Origin: Chloroflexota bacterium
GTDB taxonomy: Bacteria > Chloroflexota > Anaerolineae > Anaerolineales > Villigracilaceae
DNA: 64,000 nucleotides
Assembly: GCA_024224815.1 (NCBI GenBank)
Contig: JAAENC010000496.1
Coordinates: 1 to 64,000 of the forward strand
Direction: 5' to 3'
Under the pieces are notes generated by a model. It made no database searches. It saw only the letters and a list, made by a program, of their open reading frames with translations, and had not been told where the DNA came from. Shown here one piece after another: positions 16,149 to 25,263 of this stretch. Position 1 is the stretch's first letter, and every line of letters starts with the position of its first letter. The position numbers and the translations under genes are program-made.

Positions 16149-16887
16149 GCCACGCGATATGATCGTTATTAAAGACTTATATAAGCATTTTGGTAATGTA
16201 AAAGCACTTAATGGTGTGAATTTAACCGTCAAAAAAGGAAAGGTAATTGTTGTCATCGGACCTAGCGGCTCTGGAAAATCGACCATGCTCCGTTGTATCA
16301 ATCACCTTGAAGTGCCAACCAGTGGCGAAGTAACTATTGATGGGCAATTACTCGGAAAAAACGAAAAAGCATTAAATGCCACCCGCGCTGAAGTTGGCAT
16401 GGTTTTCCAACTCTTCAACTTGTTCCCACATCTGACAGCCTTGGAAAACGTAACTGTCGCCCAAAAAGTTGTGCGCGGTCGCTCTAAAGAAGAAGCCGAA
16501 GAAATTGCCATGAAGCAACTCAAACGCGTCGGTATCCCTGAAAAAGCAGGCGTGTACCCCAACAATCTCTCTGGCGGACAACAACAGCGTGTTGCAATTG
16601 CCCGCTCTTTGGCAATGAACCCCAAAATTATGCTCTTTGACGAACCAACTTCTGCGCTTGACCCCGAAATGATCAAAGAAGTACTTGACGTAATGCTCGA
16701 CCTCGCCAAAGAAGGCATGACAATGGTCTGTGTTACTCACGAAATGGGTTTTGCTCGTTCAGCAGCCGATGAAATCCTCTTCATGGATGAAGGATTGATC
16801 GTAGAACACACCACCCCGCACGATCTTTATAATAATCCCAAAGAAGAACGCACAAAACTCTTCTTATCACAAATTTTGCAGCACTAG
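16141..16887 (+). CDS. polar amino acid ABC transporter ATP-binding protein
   Basis: 248 residues, GlnQ/HisP-like. Walker [10 protein letters not shown] (about 40-48), Q-loop [10 protein letters not shown] (about 89-98), signature [19 protein letters not shown] (about 142-160), Walker [15 protein letters not shown] (about 162-175) and H-loop CVTHEMGFA (about 198). ATG 16141 lies within the end of the permease gene (8-nt overlap), so translation is coupled. The pair makes the inner-membrane engine of an importer whose receptor must come from elsewhere. Confidence 0.95.
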   Translation: MTEPRDMIVIKDLYKHFGNVKALNGVNLTVKKGKVIVVIGPSGSGKSTMLRCINHLEVPTSGEVTIDGQLLGKNEKALNATRAEVGMVFQLFNLFPHLTALENVTVAQKVVRGRSKEEAEEIAMKQLKRVGIPEKAGVYPNNLSGGQQQRVAIARSLAMNPKIMLFDEPTSALDPEMIKEVLDVMLDLAKEGMTMVCVTHEMGFARSAADEILFMDEGLIVEHTTPHDLYNNPKEERTKLFLSQILQH

Positions 16888-16900
16888 CCTTCACCCTCCA

Positions 16901-16924
16901 CCCTCTCCCACGCGTGGGAGAGGG
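16901..16924. repeat. 24-bp perfect intergenic palindrome
   Basis: CCCTCTCCCACG / CGTGGGAGAGGG, with no T-tract on either side. It belongs to the common CCCTCTCCC...GGGAGAGGG intergenic palindrome type. Confidence 0.5.
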
Positions 16925-16935
16925 AAATAAAGAAA

Positions 16936-16961
16936 AAATGCCCGACAATTGTCGGGCATTT
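16936..16961 (-). terminator. bidirectional terminator between ABC ATPase and tRNA-Leu
   Basis: A loopless 26-bp palindrome (AAATGCCCGACAA and its complement). On the minus strand it is followed by TTTTTTC, ending the tRNA-Leu transcript. On the plus strand TTTCTCTTT follows, ending the ABC transcript. Confidence 0.8.
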
Positions 16962-16966
16962 CTCTT

Positions 16967-17054
<88 letters not shown>

Positions 17055-17067
17055 AAACGCAGAAGGT

Positions 17068-17095
17068 ATTATAATCAGCTTCTACGCAATGTCAA
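17068..17095 (-). promoter_or_regulatory. consensus sigma-70 promoter of tRNA-Leu(GAG)
   Basis: TTGACA (17095-17090), 16-nt spacer, TATAAT (17073-17068), both perfect. The -10 ends 13 nt before the mature tRNA 5' end. Confidence 0.85.
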
Positions 17096-17161
17096 GCAAA
17101 AAAAGAAAACCTGATAATCTGGAGAGAACTCAGCTTTTATAGCGTTTTTTAGGAGAAATTA

Positions 17162-18172
17162 ATGACAACAATAGTTCTGGATGCAATGGGATCAGATAAT
17201 TACCCCGATGTGGATGTACAAGGCGCTCTAATGGCAGCGCAAGAATACGACCTTGATTTGATCTTGGTCGGCGACGAAAAACAAATTCGAGAAAAAATAG
17301 CATCTCATTTACAGAATAAAAACCTACCTATTCGCATTGTCCACGCTCCAGAAATGCTAACCATGGACGACAAAAGCGATGATCTCGTCCGTAAAGCACG
17401 CCATAAAGATGCTCAGAATTCGATGGCTATTGCTATAGACCTTGTCAAAAACGGTGAAGCAGATGCTTTTGTTAGCGCAGGGAATACCGGCGCAGCTATG
17501 GTTACATCGCTCTTCAGATTAGGGCGCTTAAAAGGCATCAACCGCCCCGGGCTAGCCCCCACCTTCCCCACTGAGACGGGAAAATGCCTCGTGCTGGATA
17601 TTGGCGCAAACCCAGACTGCAAGCCCCGAAACCTTGTAGAATTTGCCATTATGGGCAGTATCTATGTTGAAAAAGTATGGGGCGTGACCAAGCCCAAAGT
17701 CGGGATTGTCTCAAATGGCGAGGAAGCAGGCAAAGGGTCAAGTCTGGTGCGAGAAACTTATCCCCTTTTAGAAGAATTGGATATTAATTTCACCGGCAAT
17801 GTCGAGGGAAAAGGCGTTATCCGTGGCGAAGTAGATGTGGCTGTCACCGATGGTTTCACCGGCAATGTGATGCTAAAAACAGCGGAAGCTGTCGCAAAAT
17901 TACTTACAAATAAAATCAAAGAAACGATTATGAAGGGGAATTTACTCACTAAAATAGGTGGTCTTCTGCTCAAGCCTGCTCTTGGCACAGTCAAAGAAGC
18001 CCTTGACCCCAGCGATGTGGGCGCAGCGCCGCTTTTGGGTGTAGATGGGCTTGTTTTTATCGGGCATGGCAGTTCAGATGCAAATGCCATCAAAAACGCG
18101 ATCCGCGTTGCAAAAGAAGCCGTTGAAACCGATGTCTTGGATTCAATGCGCGAGGCAATTGAGAAAAAATAA
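17162..18172 (+). CDS. plsX: phosphate acyltransferase PlsX
   Basis: 336 residues. It converts acyl-ACP to acyl-phosphate for phosphatidic acid synthesis at the membrane surface. Family motifs are IVLDAMGSDNYPDVDVQGAL (N-terminus), AFVSAGNTGAAMVTSLFRLGR (about 101-121), VLDIGANPDCKP (about 143), GIVSNGEEAGKGSSLVRE (about 181) and VTDGFTGNVMLKTAEA (about 228). AGGAGA lies 7 nt before the ATG. It supplies acyl-phosphate upstream of a PlsY not seen here. A PlsC homologue is at 35302. Confidence 0.97.
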   Translation: MTTIVLDAMGSDNYPDVDVQGALMAAQEYDLDLILVGDEKQIREKIASHLQNKNLPIRIVHAPEMLTMDDKSDDLVRKARHKDAQNSMAIAIDLVKNGEADAFVSAGNTGAAMVTSLFRLGRLKGINRPGLAPTFPTETGKCLVLDIGANPDCKPRNLVEFAIMGSIYVEKVWGVTKPKVGIVSNGEEAGKGSSLVRETYPLLEELDINFTGNVEGKGVIRGEVDVAVTDGFTGNVMLKTAEAVAKLLTNKIKETIMKGNLLTKIGGLLLKPALGTVKEALDPSDVGAAPLLGVDGLVFIGHGSSDANAIKNAIRVAKEAVETDVLDSMREAIEKK

Positions 18173-18262
18173 TTTCTAATGAGTGATGAGTGAGAAGCGA
18201 AACTTTCTTCACTCGTCACTTTTCACTTCTTAGGTTCAGAATAAAACACAGGATAAATTCAA

Positions 18263-18955
18263 ATGAAAATCATCAAAAACGAAAAACTTATCAGTCGCAA
18301 TGCAAAGATCGGGCAAATAACGAGTCTCTCATCTCTACTTGTTCTCGGCGTGGGCATGTATATTTCATTTCAAAAACCGGAATATTTCACCATCTCAATG
18401 GGAGCACTCCTAATTGGCTTTATTCTTTCACAAGTCGGGATTTATTTTGGCAATCGCTGGGGTCGCAGCCCACGCCCGGATGAATTGTTGGATCAAGGAT
18501 TAAAAGGTGTTTCCGGAGAATATACGATTTACCATTATGCCAGCCCTGTTCCTAATCTTTTGGTTGGCCCAGCCGGTGTTTGGCTCCTGCTCCCCTACCA
18601 CCAACACGGAACAATCATCTACGACGGCAAAAAGTGGAAAAGCAAAAGCGGCGGATTCACCCAAAGCTATATGCGCATTTTCGGGCAAGAAAATATGAGC
18701 CGTCCAGACCTTGATGCAGCAGCCCTTGCCGAGAAACTCACAAAGACACTAAAAAAAGAAATGCCCGAGGAGCAAATCCCGCCCATCCAAGCGGCATTGG
18801 TTTTCACAAGCAAACGCGTAGAAGTTGAAGCAGATAATGCTCCTGTGCCAACCATGCCCTTGAAGAAGCTAAAGCCCTTTATTCGCAAGACAGCAAAGGA
18901 AGCTTCGATCTCAAAGAAAGAAATTCAAGCTGTGAATGATGCGCTAAGTGCGTAG
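18263..18955 (+). CDS. membrane protein with NERD-like cytoplasmic domain (unrecognised family)
   Basis: 230 residues with two N-terminal membrane helices (about 19-36, SLSSLLVLGVGMYISF, and 43-62, ISMGALLIGFILSQVGIYFG). A soluble domain follows (LDQGLKGVSGEYTIYHY, NLLVGPAGVWLLLPYHQHGTIIYDG), whose start resembles the NERD fold. The C-terminal part is lysine-rich helical with a VEVEADNAPVPTMPLKKLKPF segment. I cannot identify catalytic residues of a nuclease, so the NERD link is weak. AGGA precedes the ATG. The function is unknown. Confidence 0.65.
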   Translation: MKIIKNEKLISRNAKIGQITSLSSLLVLGVGMYISFQKPEYFTISMGALLIGFILSQVGIYFGNRWGRSPRPDELLDQGLKGVSGEYTIYHYASPVPNLLVGPAGVWLLLPYHQHGTIIYDGKKWKSKSGGFTQSYMRIFGQENMSRPDLDAAALAEKLTKTLKKEMPEEQIPPIQAALVFTSKRVEVEADNAPVPTMPLKKLKPFIRKTAKEASISKKEIQAVNDALSA

Positions 18956-18959
18956 AATA

Positions 18960-19055
18960 ATGATTCTGCGAGGAAGGCTTTAGCCTGACAAAGCAGTCCC
19001 ATATCTAAAACGAGATTGCTTCGCTTCGCAAGCTACGCTCGCAAACTCACCAAAA
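18960..19055 (+). repeat. dispersed intergenic repeat, copy 2
   Basis: This is the homologue of 262-356: GATTCTGCGAGGAAGGCT at the left, AAGCAGTC in the middle, then GATTGCTTCGCTTCGCAAGC and CTACGCTCGCAAACTCACC at the right. It fills nearly the whole gap before the DnaQ-DinG gene and carries in-frame codons that falsely extend that gene upstream. Confidence 0.6.
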
Positions 19056-19078
19056 TTCAGAATTATTCGGAAAAAATA

Positions 19079-21862
19079 ATGACCACACTCGTTGCATTTG
19101 ATCTTGAAACCACCGGGCTAAACCCAAAAAGCGATGCCATTATTGAAATTGGCGCAATTCGCTTTAACGAAAAACGCGTTGAAGATGAATTTTCTGTGCT
19201 CGTTAATCCCGGGCGCAATATTCCTAACTTCATTACACAATTGACCAATATCAGCAATGAGATGGTGCGGGGCGCGCCAAATATCCATGATGTTTTGGGC
19301 GAATTTGAAGCCTTTGTTGGCGATGCTCCTGTCATCGGGCATAATGTCCGTTTTGATCTGGGATTTGTGCAGCAATACGGTCTTCTGGAACATAATATTG
19401 CCATTGATACTTATGAATTAGCAGCTGTAATGCTCCCTTCGGCGGGACGGTACAAATTAGGCGCACTCAGTCAATCGCTGGGTATTCCGCTTGAAAGCGC
19501 ACACCGCGCGCTCGATGATGCAAAAGCCACACAAGGCGTTTTTGCACGCCTATATGAAATGGCAGAAAATCTCCCTCTCGAATTGATCGCTGAAATCGTT
19601 CGGCAGGGCGAACCCCTCGATTGGGATGGAAATTGGGTTTTCCAGCAAATTTTGCGCGCACAAGCCAAAGGTGGCGTGAAAATAAAAGGGGCGCAAAGAA
19701 ATTTATTCCCCTCTCGGCAGGAGGAGAAACATCAGCCGCTGCAAGCTGTCTCTGACCCGATCATGCTCGACCCCGAAGAAGCCTCTTCCGTGCTGGAGTA
19801 TGGCGGCGCATTCTCAAATTATTTTGAGAATTATGAGTATCGTGCCGAGCAAGTGGAAATGCTTCAGGTTGTTGCTGATTCTTTCTCCAATAGTCGGCAT
19901 TTTTTGATCGAAGCCGGGACTGGTGTAGGCAAATCCTTTGCATATTTAGTCCCCGCCGCAATGTGGGCGATACAGAATAATACGCGCGTTGTGATTTCTA
20001 CAAATACGATCAATTTGCAAGACCAACTGATTAAAAAGGATATACCGAATCTCGCATCCGCTCTGGATATTGACTTGCGTGCCAGCGTGATGAAGGGTCG
20101 GGGCAATTATCTTTGTCCCCGTTTACTGAGCATTTTGCGCCGAAGAGGACCGAGCAATAAAGAAGAGATGCGTGTTCTTTCAAAAATCCTTGTTTGGTTG
20201 CAAACAAATAAAAGCGGCGATAAAGCCGAAATCAATTTAACGGGACCCGACGAGCGCGCCATCTGGCGACGCGTTTCTGCCGAAGATGATGCCTGCACAA
20301 CTGAAACCTGTATGAAACACGCAGGCGGAAGCTGTCCCTTTAATCAGGCAAAACAAGCATCGCAGTCGGCACATATTTTGATCGTGAACCACGCCCTTTT
20401 ACTCGCGGATATTGCTTCCGGGAGCCGCGTTTTGCCCGAATATGAGTATTTGATCGTGGATGAAGCCCATCACCTTGAAAATGCAACGACGAGCGCGCTC
20501 AGCTTTATGGTCACGCCTTCGAATATGAATCGGTTGATGCGCGAGCTTGGCGGATCCAAGTCTGGGGCGCTGGGTGCTCTTTTAGCGGAAGCAAGCGCAG
20601 TTTTACGTCCATCTGACCAAGCTCTTTTAACGCAAAAAGTTAAGAGAGCCACAGATCTCGCTTTTCGGGTACAGGAGCAAGTTCGGGTATTTTTCAATAC
20701 AATAGGCGAATTTGCTGAATATCAGCGCGGCGACAAAGGGAATGATAATTATTCGTGGCAGGAAAGGGTTGTGCCTTCTACGCGCACGCTGCCCGTTTGG
20801 GAAGACGTGGAATTTACCTGGGAAGAAACGCACAGTACGCTAAAACTTTTGCTAAATTTGCTTAAGGAACTTTATCAGGCTTCGGCTGAGTTATATGCCG
20901 ATGGCGCGGATACGCTCGAAGACGCGATGGGTTCTTTGAGCAATACTTCGCGCCGTTTGGCGGAAGTTGAAAGTAATCTCGATGGCATGATTATGGAGCC
21001 TGCGCCTGAAACCGTTTATTGGGTGGAAATTCACCCAAAATATAATAAACTGACCTTGCAGGCCGCGCCGCTGCATGTGGGCGGGCTGATCGAAAAACAT
21101 ATTTGGCATAAAAAAGAGAGCGTTATTCTTACTTCGGCAACCTTGACGACGCACGGCACATTTGATTATATGAAAAATGCGCTCGGTGCAATTGATGCCG
21201 AGACCCTTGCTTTGGGTTCTCCTTTTGATTACGAAAGCTCGACGCTGCTATATATCCCCAGTGATATTCCAGAGCCAAATCAGCGGGGGTATGCCGAATC
21301 TATGGAATTAGCCCTTACACGGCTCGGAGTCGCTGCTGGTGGACGCTTGCTCGCGTTATTTACATCGTATGCCCAACTCAAGAAAACGTCAAAAGCCATC
21401 GCGCCGCCGCTTAAAAAAGAAGGAATTGTGGTCTTTGAGCAAGGCGGTGGTGCTTCGCCAAATGCTTTGCTGGAGAGCTTCAAAGAGAGCGATGCGGCCG
21501 TTTTGCTTGGCACACGTTCTTTCTGGGAAGGCGTAGATATTCCCGGTGATGATCTTTCAGTCGTAGCGATTGCGAAAATCCCCTTTGGCGTGCCATCTGA
21601 CCCACTGATTGCCGCCCGCTCTGAACTTTATGAGAATGCTTTTCATCAATATTATCTCCCTGAATCCATTCTCCAATTTAGACAAGGATTTGGACGCCTG
21701 ATCCGCTCCGCACAAGACCGCGGCGTGGTTATTATCTTTGATAGACGTGTTCAGACAAAACAGTATGGACGCTTATTTATAGAATCTCTGCCCCAATGCA
21801 CTACAAAAATCGCGCCGCTGCACGAGTTGGCGGAGGTGGCAAGTCAGTGGTTGGGGGTGTAG
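19079..21862 (+). CDS. dinG: DnaQ-type 3'-5' exonuclease / DinG-type helicase fusion
   Basis: 927 residues from ATG 19079. An earlier in-frame start would translate repeat DNA, so it was not used. Residues about 1-165 are a DEDDh exonuclease (FDLETTGLN, GHNVRFDLGF, HRALDDAKAT). Residues about 240-925 are an XPD/DinG superfamily 2 helicase: Walker A EAGTGVGKS (about 277), DEAHH (about 464), SATL (about 683) and QGFGRLIRSAQDRG (about 867). Four Cys (GNYLCPR and CTTETCMKHAGGSCPF) sit where XPD/DinG hold a [4Fe-4S] cluster. The layout matches the Firmicutes DinG form, but with the cluster cysteines present. Role: processing of DNA/RNA structures in repair (inference). Confidence 0.92.
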   Translation: MTTLVAFDLETTGLNPKSDAIIEIGAIRFNEKRVEDEFSVLVNPGRNIPNFITQLTNISNEMVRGAPNIHDVLGEFEAFVGDAPVIGHNVRFDLGFVQQYGLLEHNIAIDTYELAAVMLPSAGRYKLGALSQSLGIPLESAHRALDDAKATQGVFARLYEMAENLPLELIAEIVRQGEPLDWDGNWVFQQILRAQAKGGVKIKGAQRNLFPSRQEEKHQPLQAVSDPIMLDPEEASSVLEYGGAFSNYFENYEYRAEQVEMLQVVADSFSNSRHFLIEAGTGVGKSFAYLVPAAMWAIQNNTRVVISTNTINLQDQLIKKDIPNLASALDIDLRASVMKGRGNYLCPRLLSILRRRGPSNKEEMRVLSKILVWLQTNKSGDKAEINLTGPDERAIWRRVSAEDDACTTETCMKHAGGSCPFNQAKQASQSAHILIVNHALLLADIASGSRVLPEYEYLIVDEAHHLENATTSALSFMVTPSNMNRLMRELGGSKSGALGALLAEASAVLRPSDQALLTQKVKRATDLAFRVQEQVRVFFNTIGEFAEYQRGDKGNDNYSWQERVVPSTRTLPVWEDVEFTWEETHSTLKLLLNLLKELYQASAELYADGADTLEDAMGSLSNTSRRLAEVESNLDGMIMEPAPETVYWVEIHPKYNKLTLQAAPLHVGGLIEKHIWHKKESVILTSATLTTHGTFDYMKNALGAIDAETLALGSPFDYESSTLLYIPSDIPEPNQRGYAESMELALTRLGVAAGGRLLALFTSYAQLKKTSKAIAPPLKKEGIVVFEQGGGASPNALLESFKESDAAVLLGTRSFWEGVDIPGDDLSVVAIAKIPFGVPSDPLIAARSELYENAFHQYYLPESILQFRQGFGRLIRSAQDRGVVIIFDRRVQTKQYGRLFIESLPQCTTKIAPLHELAEVASQWLGV

Positions 21863-21961
21863 GGGAGTTGAGGGGTTATAAGCTGAACACCTGCTTATAG
21901 GGGATAAGTATTATAACCTCCTTAGTATAATTCCAAATAGGAACAGGAGATATTCTTTCTT

Positions 21962-22156
21962 ATGGATACACATCAAATTGTATGGATTTTAATTTCTGTG
22001 CCAATAATGACAATTTATGCTATCTTAGAATTGATTAGGGGATGGAAAATAATTGTGTACAAAGAGCCATCCTTAAATGTTGCTTTGCAAATACAGATTT
22101 GGATTGTAAAAATATTTAGAAATAGAAAATCTTCTGAAGCATATAAAGAAAAATAA
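21962..22156 (+). CDS. small putative membrane protein
   Basis: 64 residues. A hydrophobic N-terminal helix (IVWILISVPIMTIYAILELI, about 6-25) is followed by a basic amphipathic tail ending in RNRKSSEAYKEK. AGGAGA lies 12 nt upstream of ATG 21962, and a TATAAT at 21926-21931 could be its -10. Base composition is more A/T-rich than in neighbours. No family is recognised. It lies in a 520-nt stretch otherwise without genes. Confidence 0.4.
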   Translation: MDTHQIVWILISVPIMTIYAILELIRGWKIIVYKEPSLNVALQIQIWIVKIFRNRKSSEAYKEK

Positions 22157-22173
22157 TAAGTAACTCTCACAAT

Positions 22174-22272
22174 ATGAAATTGAGAGGTTATAACAGTCTT
22201 ATCTTTGGGCTATTTATGCTCACTGGGTGTATCTTACTAACAGTAAACTTATATAAAACTCTCATGGGCTGA
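22174..22272 (+). CDS. possible 32-residue hydrophobic peptide
   Basis: An ORF of 32 codons with basic N-terminus MKLRGYNS, hydrophobic core LIFGLFMLTGCILLTVN and short tail. It could be a single-helix micropeptide, and LTGC resembles a lipobox. There is no Shine-Dalgarno. It follows the 64-residue ORF by 17 nt. The remaining 22273-22382 shows nothing recognisable. Confidence 0.25.
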   Translation: MKLRGYNSLIFGLFMLTGCILLTVNLYKTLMG

Positions 22273-22382
22273 CGCTTGTTTTTTTCATCATTTTTTGTTA
22301 GGGAAGAAGATTTCTTGGTGTTAGCTGATAAAATTGAAAAAGCTTGCTTACGCTCCGAGAAATAATGCTATAAGGAATTATT

Positions 22383-23198
22383 ATGGAACAAGATATTATC
22401 AACAAAACCCTCGCCTTTTACACAGAATATATCACCCCCTATCTCATCGCAGATTACGAAGGAGAGTCATTTCACCTTTTTGACACCATCCATTTCGCTG
22501 TATTAGGCGTCATTCTTCTCATCATCTTGCTAATCACAATCACGCGTAAAAAACACAGCGAAAAAAACAAGGAAAACTTTCGCGACACGGTAGCAGCCAT
22601 CCTCCTTGTCAACGAAGTTTCCTGGCATCTCTGGGCCTATTTCTATCACGAGTGGACCATCCAAAAAATGCTTCCGCTGCACATTTGCAGCATCCTGATC
22701 TGGCTCAGCGCGTGGATGCTCATCAAAAAAAGCCATCGCATTTACGAATTTGCCTATTTTCTCGGCATCGGTGGCGCGCTCCAGGCAATTCTCACGCCCG
22801 ATGCCGGTATCTACGGATTTCCCCATTATCGTTTTTTCCAAACCTTCATCGGGCACGGCTTTATCATTATCGCCGCAATTTATATGACCCTCGTTGAAGA
22901 AATGCGCCCCACCTGGAAATCCCTTCTACGCGTATTCGCAATCACCAACATCTATATGGTTGCCGTCTACTTCATCAATTCATCTATTGGCAGCAACTAC
23001 CTCTATCTTAATCACAAGCCCCCCACCGCCAGCCTCCTCGACATGCTCCCAGACTGGCCTATTTATCTCCTATACATGGAAGCCATCGGGATCGTCACCT
23101 GTCTCATTCTCTACATCCCCTTTATCATCAAAGATTGGTGGGATAATCGCGGACTAAAAGAAGCAGGATCAGATCGCCTAGACAATATCCATTATTAG
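22383..23198 (+). CDS. YwaF-family (TIGR02206) integral membrane protein
   Basis: 271 residues with about seven membrane helices. Family-like features are FHLFDTIHFAVLGV (about 30), a conserved NEVSWHLWAYFYHEW (about 79), LPLHICSILIWLSAW (about 98), DAGIYGFPHYRFFQTFIGHGFI (about 140) and NYLYLNHKPPTASLLDMLPDWPIYLL (about 206). AAGGAA precedes the ATG. The family has no established biochemical role. It is followed by the second copy of the 40-nt motif. Confidence 0.85.
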   Translation: MEQDIINKTLAFYTEYITPYLIADYEGESFHLFDTIHFAVLGVILLIILLITITRKKHSEKNKENFRDTVAAILLVNEVSWHLWAYFYHEWTIQKMLPLHICSILIWLSAWMLIKKSHRIYEFAYFLGIGGALQAILTPDAGIYGFPHYRFFQTFIGHGFIIIAAIYMTLVEEMRPTWKSLLRVFAITNIYMVAVYFINSSIGSNYLYLNHKPPTASLLDMLPDWPIYLLYMEAIGIVTCLILYIPFIIKDWWDNRGLKEAGSDRLDNIHY

Positions 23199-23203
23199 GA
23201 TAT

Positions 23204-23242
23204 AAAACCGTACACATACTTGATTTTGGCTTGCTTTCGTTA
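23204..23242 (+). repeat. 40-nt dispersed motif, copy B
   Basis: AAAACCGTACACATACTTGA and the following TTTTGGCTTGCTTTCGTT match 11038-11076 with few differences. Both copies lie just after a gene end. Confidence 0.4.
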
Positions 23243-23416
23243 AAAATCATTTTCCACGTAACAAAATCTGCACGCTAAAACCCACAAAAAGTATCCTTTT
23301 CAGCTATAAAATCTCGCTTCCTTCATTATTATCAAAAAAAACTCCCTTGACCATCAAGCCTTTCCGCGCTAAAATTCAACGGCTTTTTACTCAGGACACA
23401 AAACACAGGAAATAAC

Positions 23417-24739
23417 TTGTTCGAAACACTCACTGGACGACTCAACGAAGTCTTTGACAAACTCAAACGTCGCGGCAAACTCTCTGCAGAAGATGTAGAT
23501 AATGCCATGCGCGAAGTCCGCTTAGCCCTACTCGAAGCGGATGTTCATTATAGTGTCGTCAAAACCTTTGTCGCCCGCCTGCGTGAAAAAGCAACCGGAG
23601 CAGAAGTTAATAAAGCACTCAACCCCGGTCAACAGGTCATTAAAATCGTTAACGATGAGTTAATCGCTACACTTGGTGACCCTGCTCCACTCGCATTAAG
23701 CGGAGAAAAACCACGCGCTATCATGCTCGTTGGTCTTCAGGGCGCAGGTAAGACCACTGCAGCCGGTAAACTGGCAAAAAAGCTCCGCCAACAAGGTGAG
23801 CGCGTTATGCTCGCCGCAGGCGACCCCTATCGCCCCGCAGCAGCACAGCAACTCCAGGCGCTTGGTGAAAGAATCGATATCCCCGTCTTTTGGGAAGAAG
23901 GACTAAAACCCGAAAAACTCGCGCAAAAAGCACTAAAACAAGCGAAAAAAGGTGGATTCTCCGTTCTGATCATCGATACCGCCGGACGCTCCCAGCTTGA
24001 TGCCGAAATGATGAGCGAGATACGCGCTATAGCTCAAAATACCAATCCTGTTGAGACATTGCTTGTCGTCGATTCGATGATCGGGCAAGAAGCATTGCCC
24101 ATCGCCGAGGGTTTTCGGGACGCTATCACGTTGACCGGCTTGATTCTGTCGAAGATGGACGGTGATTCTCGTGGCGGCGCAGCGATTTCGATCCGCTCAG
24201 TAACCGGGGTGCCGATCAAATTTCTGGGAACCGGCGAAAAACTGGATGCCCTAGAATCTTACGATCCCTCTAGACTCTCTTCCCGTATTTTGGGCATGGG
24301 AGATATGATCGGACTGATCGAAAAAGCCGAAGCCGCTTTTGATGCCGAAACCGCCGAAAAACAAGCCAAAGACTTGATGGAAGGCAACTTCACGCTCGAA
24401 AGCTGGATGCAGCAAATGCAGCAAGTCCGTAAAATGGGACCGCTCGGTCAAATTATGGATATGCTCCCCGGGCAAATGGGACAAGCCGCACGAAATGTTC
24501 CGCCCGAAGAAATGGAAGCGCAGCTTAAACGCACGGAAGCTATACTTAGCTCGATGACCGTGCAAGAACGCAAAAACCCAAAGCTCCTGAACGCCAGCCG
24601 TCGCCGACGGATAGCCGCTGGCTCAGGAAATACCGTACAAGATGTTAACCGGCTTATGAAGCAGTTTCGCGAAACTAGTAAACTCTTCAAACAACTTCAA
24701 AAATCTGGGGGACGTGGCCTCTCACGTCTCTTTGGTTAA
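23417..24739 (+). CDS. ffh: signal recognition particle protein Ffh (SRP54)
   Basis: 440 residues. It is the GTPase of the signal recognition particle. It has an N domain (FETLTGRLNEVFDKLKRRGK), a G domain with GLQGAGKTTAAGKLAK (about 105), DTAGRSQLD (about 188) and TGLILSKMDGDSRGG (about 237), and an M domain (about 300-440) with Met-rich helices ending in DVNRLMKQFRETSKLFKQL. The start is TTG at 23417, 6 nt after AGGAAA. No ATG fits the conserved N-terminus. It begins a translation/SRP gene run (ffh-rpsP-khpA-rimM). Confidence 0.97.
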   Translation: MFETLTGRLNEVFDKLKRRGKLSAEDVDNAMREVRLALLEADVHYSVVKTFVARLREKATGAEVNKALNPGQQVIKIVNDELIATLGDPAPLALSGEKPRAIMLVGLQGAGKTTAAGKLAKKLRQQGERVMLAAGDPYRPAAAQQLQALGERIDIPVFWEEGLKPEKLAQKALKQAKKGGFSVLIIDTAGRSQLDAEMMSEIRAIAQNTNPVETLLVVDSMIGQEALPIAEGFRDAITLTGLILSKMDGDSRGGAAISIRSVTGVPIKFLGTGEKLDALESYDPSRLSSRILGMGDMIGLIEKAEAAFDAETAEKQAKDLMEGNFTLESWMQQMQQVRKMGPLGQIMDMLPGQMGQAARNVPPEEMEAQLKRTEAILSSMTVQERKNPKLLNASRRRRIAAGSGNTVQDVNRLMKQFRETSKLFKQLQKSGGRGLSRLFG

Positions 24740-24846
24740 GGATAAGAAAAAAGGCAAAAGAAACGCCCCCTTTAGCGTCCTCACTTTTGTTTCGAGTATT
24801 ATCAATAAAAAATAAAAATATCTAAATAATTTAGGAGAATAATCCA

Positions 24847-25191
24847 ATGGTTCGTATTCGTTTACGCCGCACAGGCATGAAAGGGCAAGCTTCTTACCGT
24901 ATCGTTGCCGCAGAAAAAGAAAAACCACGCGATGGCAAATTTCTTGAGATCTTAGGGTCCTATAACCCCCGCACAGAGCCTTCTACCGTTGTTGTACAAG
25001 AAGATCGCATTTATCACTGGCTAAAAAATGGTGCTCAACCCAGTGATTCTGTTGCACAAATCTTTAACTACACAGGCATAGCAGAACGCTACGAGCGTTT
25101 CAAAGCTGGCGAAGAACTCGATGTTTTGATGGCAGAATCTGAAAAGATGATGGAAGAACGCAACGTTAACCCCAGAACTCGCCGCGACTAA
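24847..25191 (+). CDS. rpsP: 30S ribosomal protein S16
   Basis: 114 residues. The S16 signature MVRIRLRRTGMKGQASYRIV is at the N-terminus, followed by EILGSYNPRTEP (about 37) and LKNGAQPSDSVAQIF (about 59). The C-terminal extension after about residue 85 is acidic then Asn/Arg-rich (SEKMMEERNVNPRTRRD). TTAGGAGAA lies 7 nt before the ATG. It follows ffh and precedes khpA/rimM, the usual gene order. Confidence 0.98.
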   Translation: MVRIRLRRTGMKGQASYRIVAAEKEKPRDGKFLEILGSYNPRTEPSTVVVQEDRIYHWLKNGAQPSDSVAQIFNYTGIAERYERFKAGEELDVLMAESEKMMEERNVNPRTRRD

Positions 25192-25203
25192 TCAACACTT
25201 AAG

Positions 25204-25243
25204 CATCAAAAGGCAGAGTACATAATATTTCTGCCTTTTGATG
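25204..25243 (+). promoter_or_regulatory. 14-bp perfect hairpin between rpsP and khpA
   Basis: CATCAAAAGGCAGA pairs completely with TCTGCCTTTTGATG over a 12-nt loop. The tail (AAGATAAGAGGGC) has no T-run, so it is not a standard terminator. It ends just before the SD of khpA. It may set rpsP versus khpA-rimM levels by RNA processing, 3'-end protection or occlusion of the start region. Confidence 0.6.
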
Positions 25244-25263
25244 AAGATAAGAGGGCACAAAAA

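Noticed and set aside
19016-19078. Upstream extension of the DnaQ-DinG protein (21 residues)
   Set aside because: These codons are derived from the dispersed repeat; the exonuclease signature begins right after ATG 19079.
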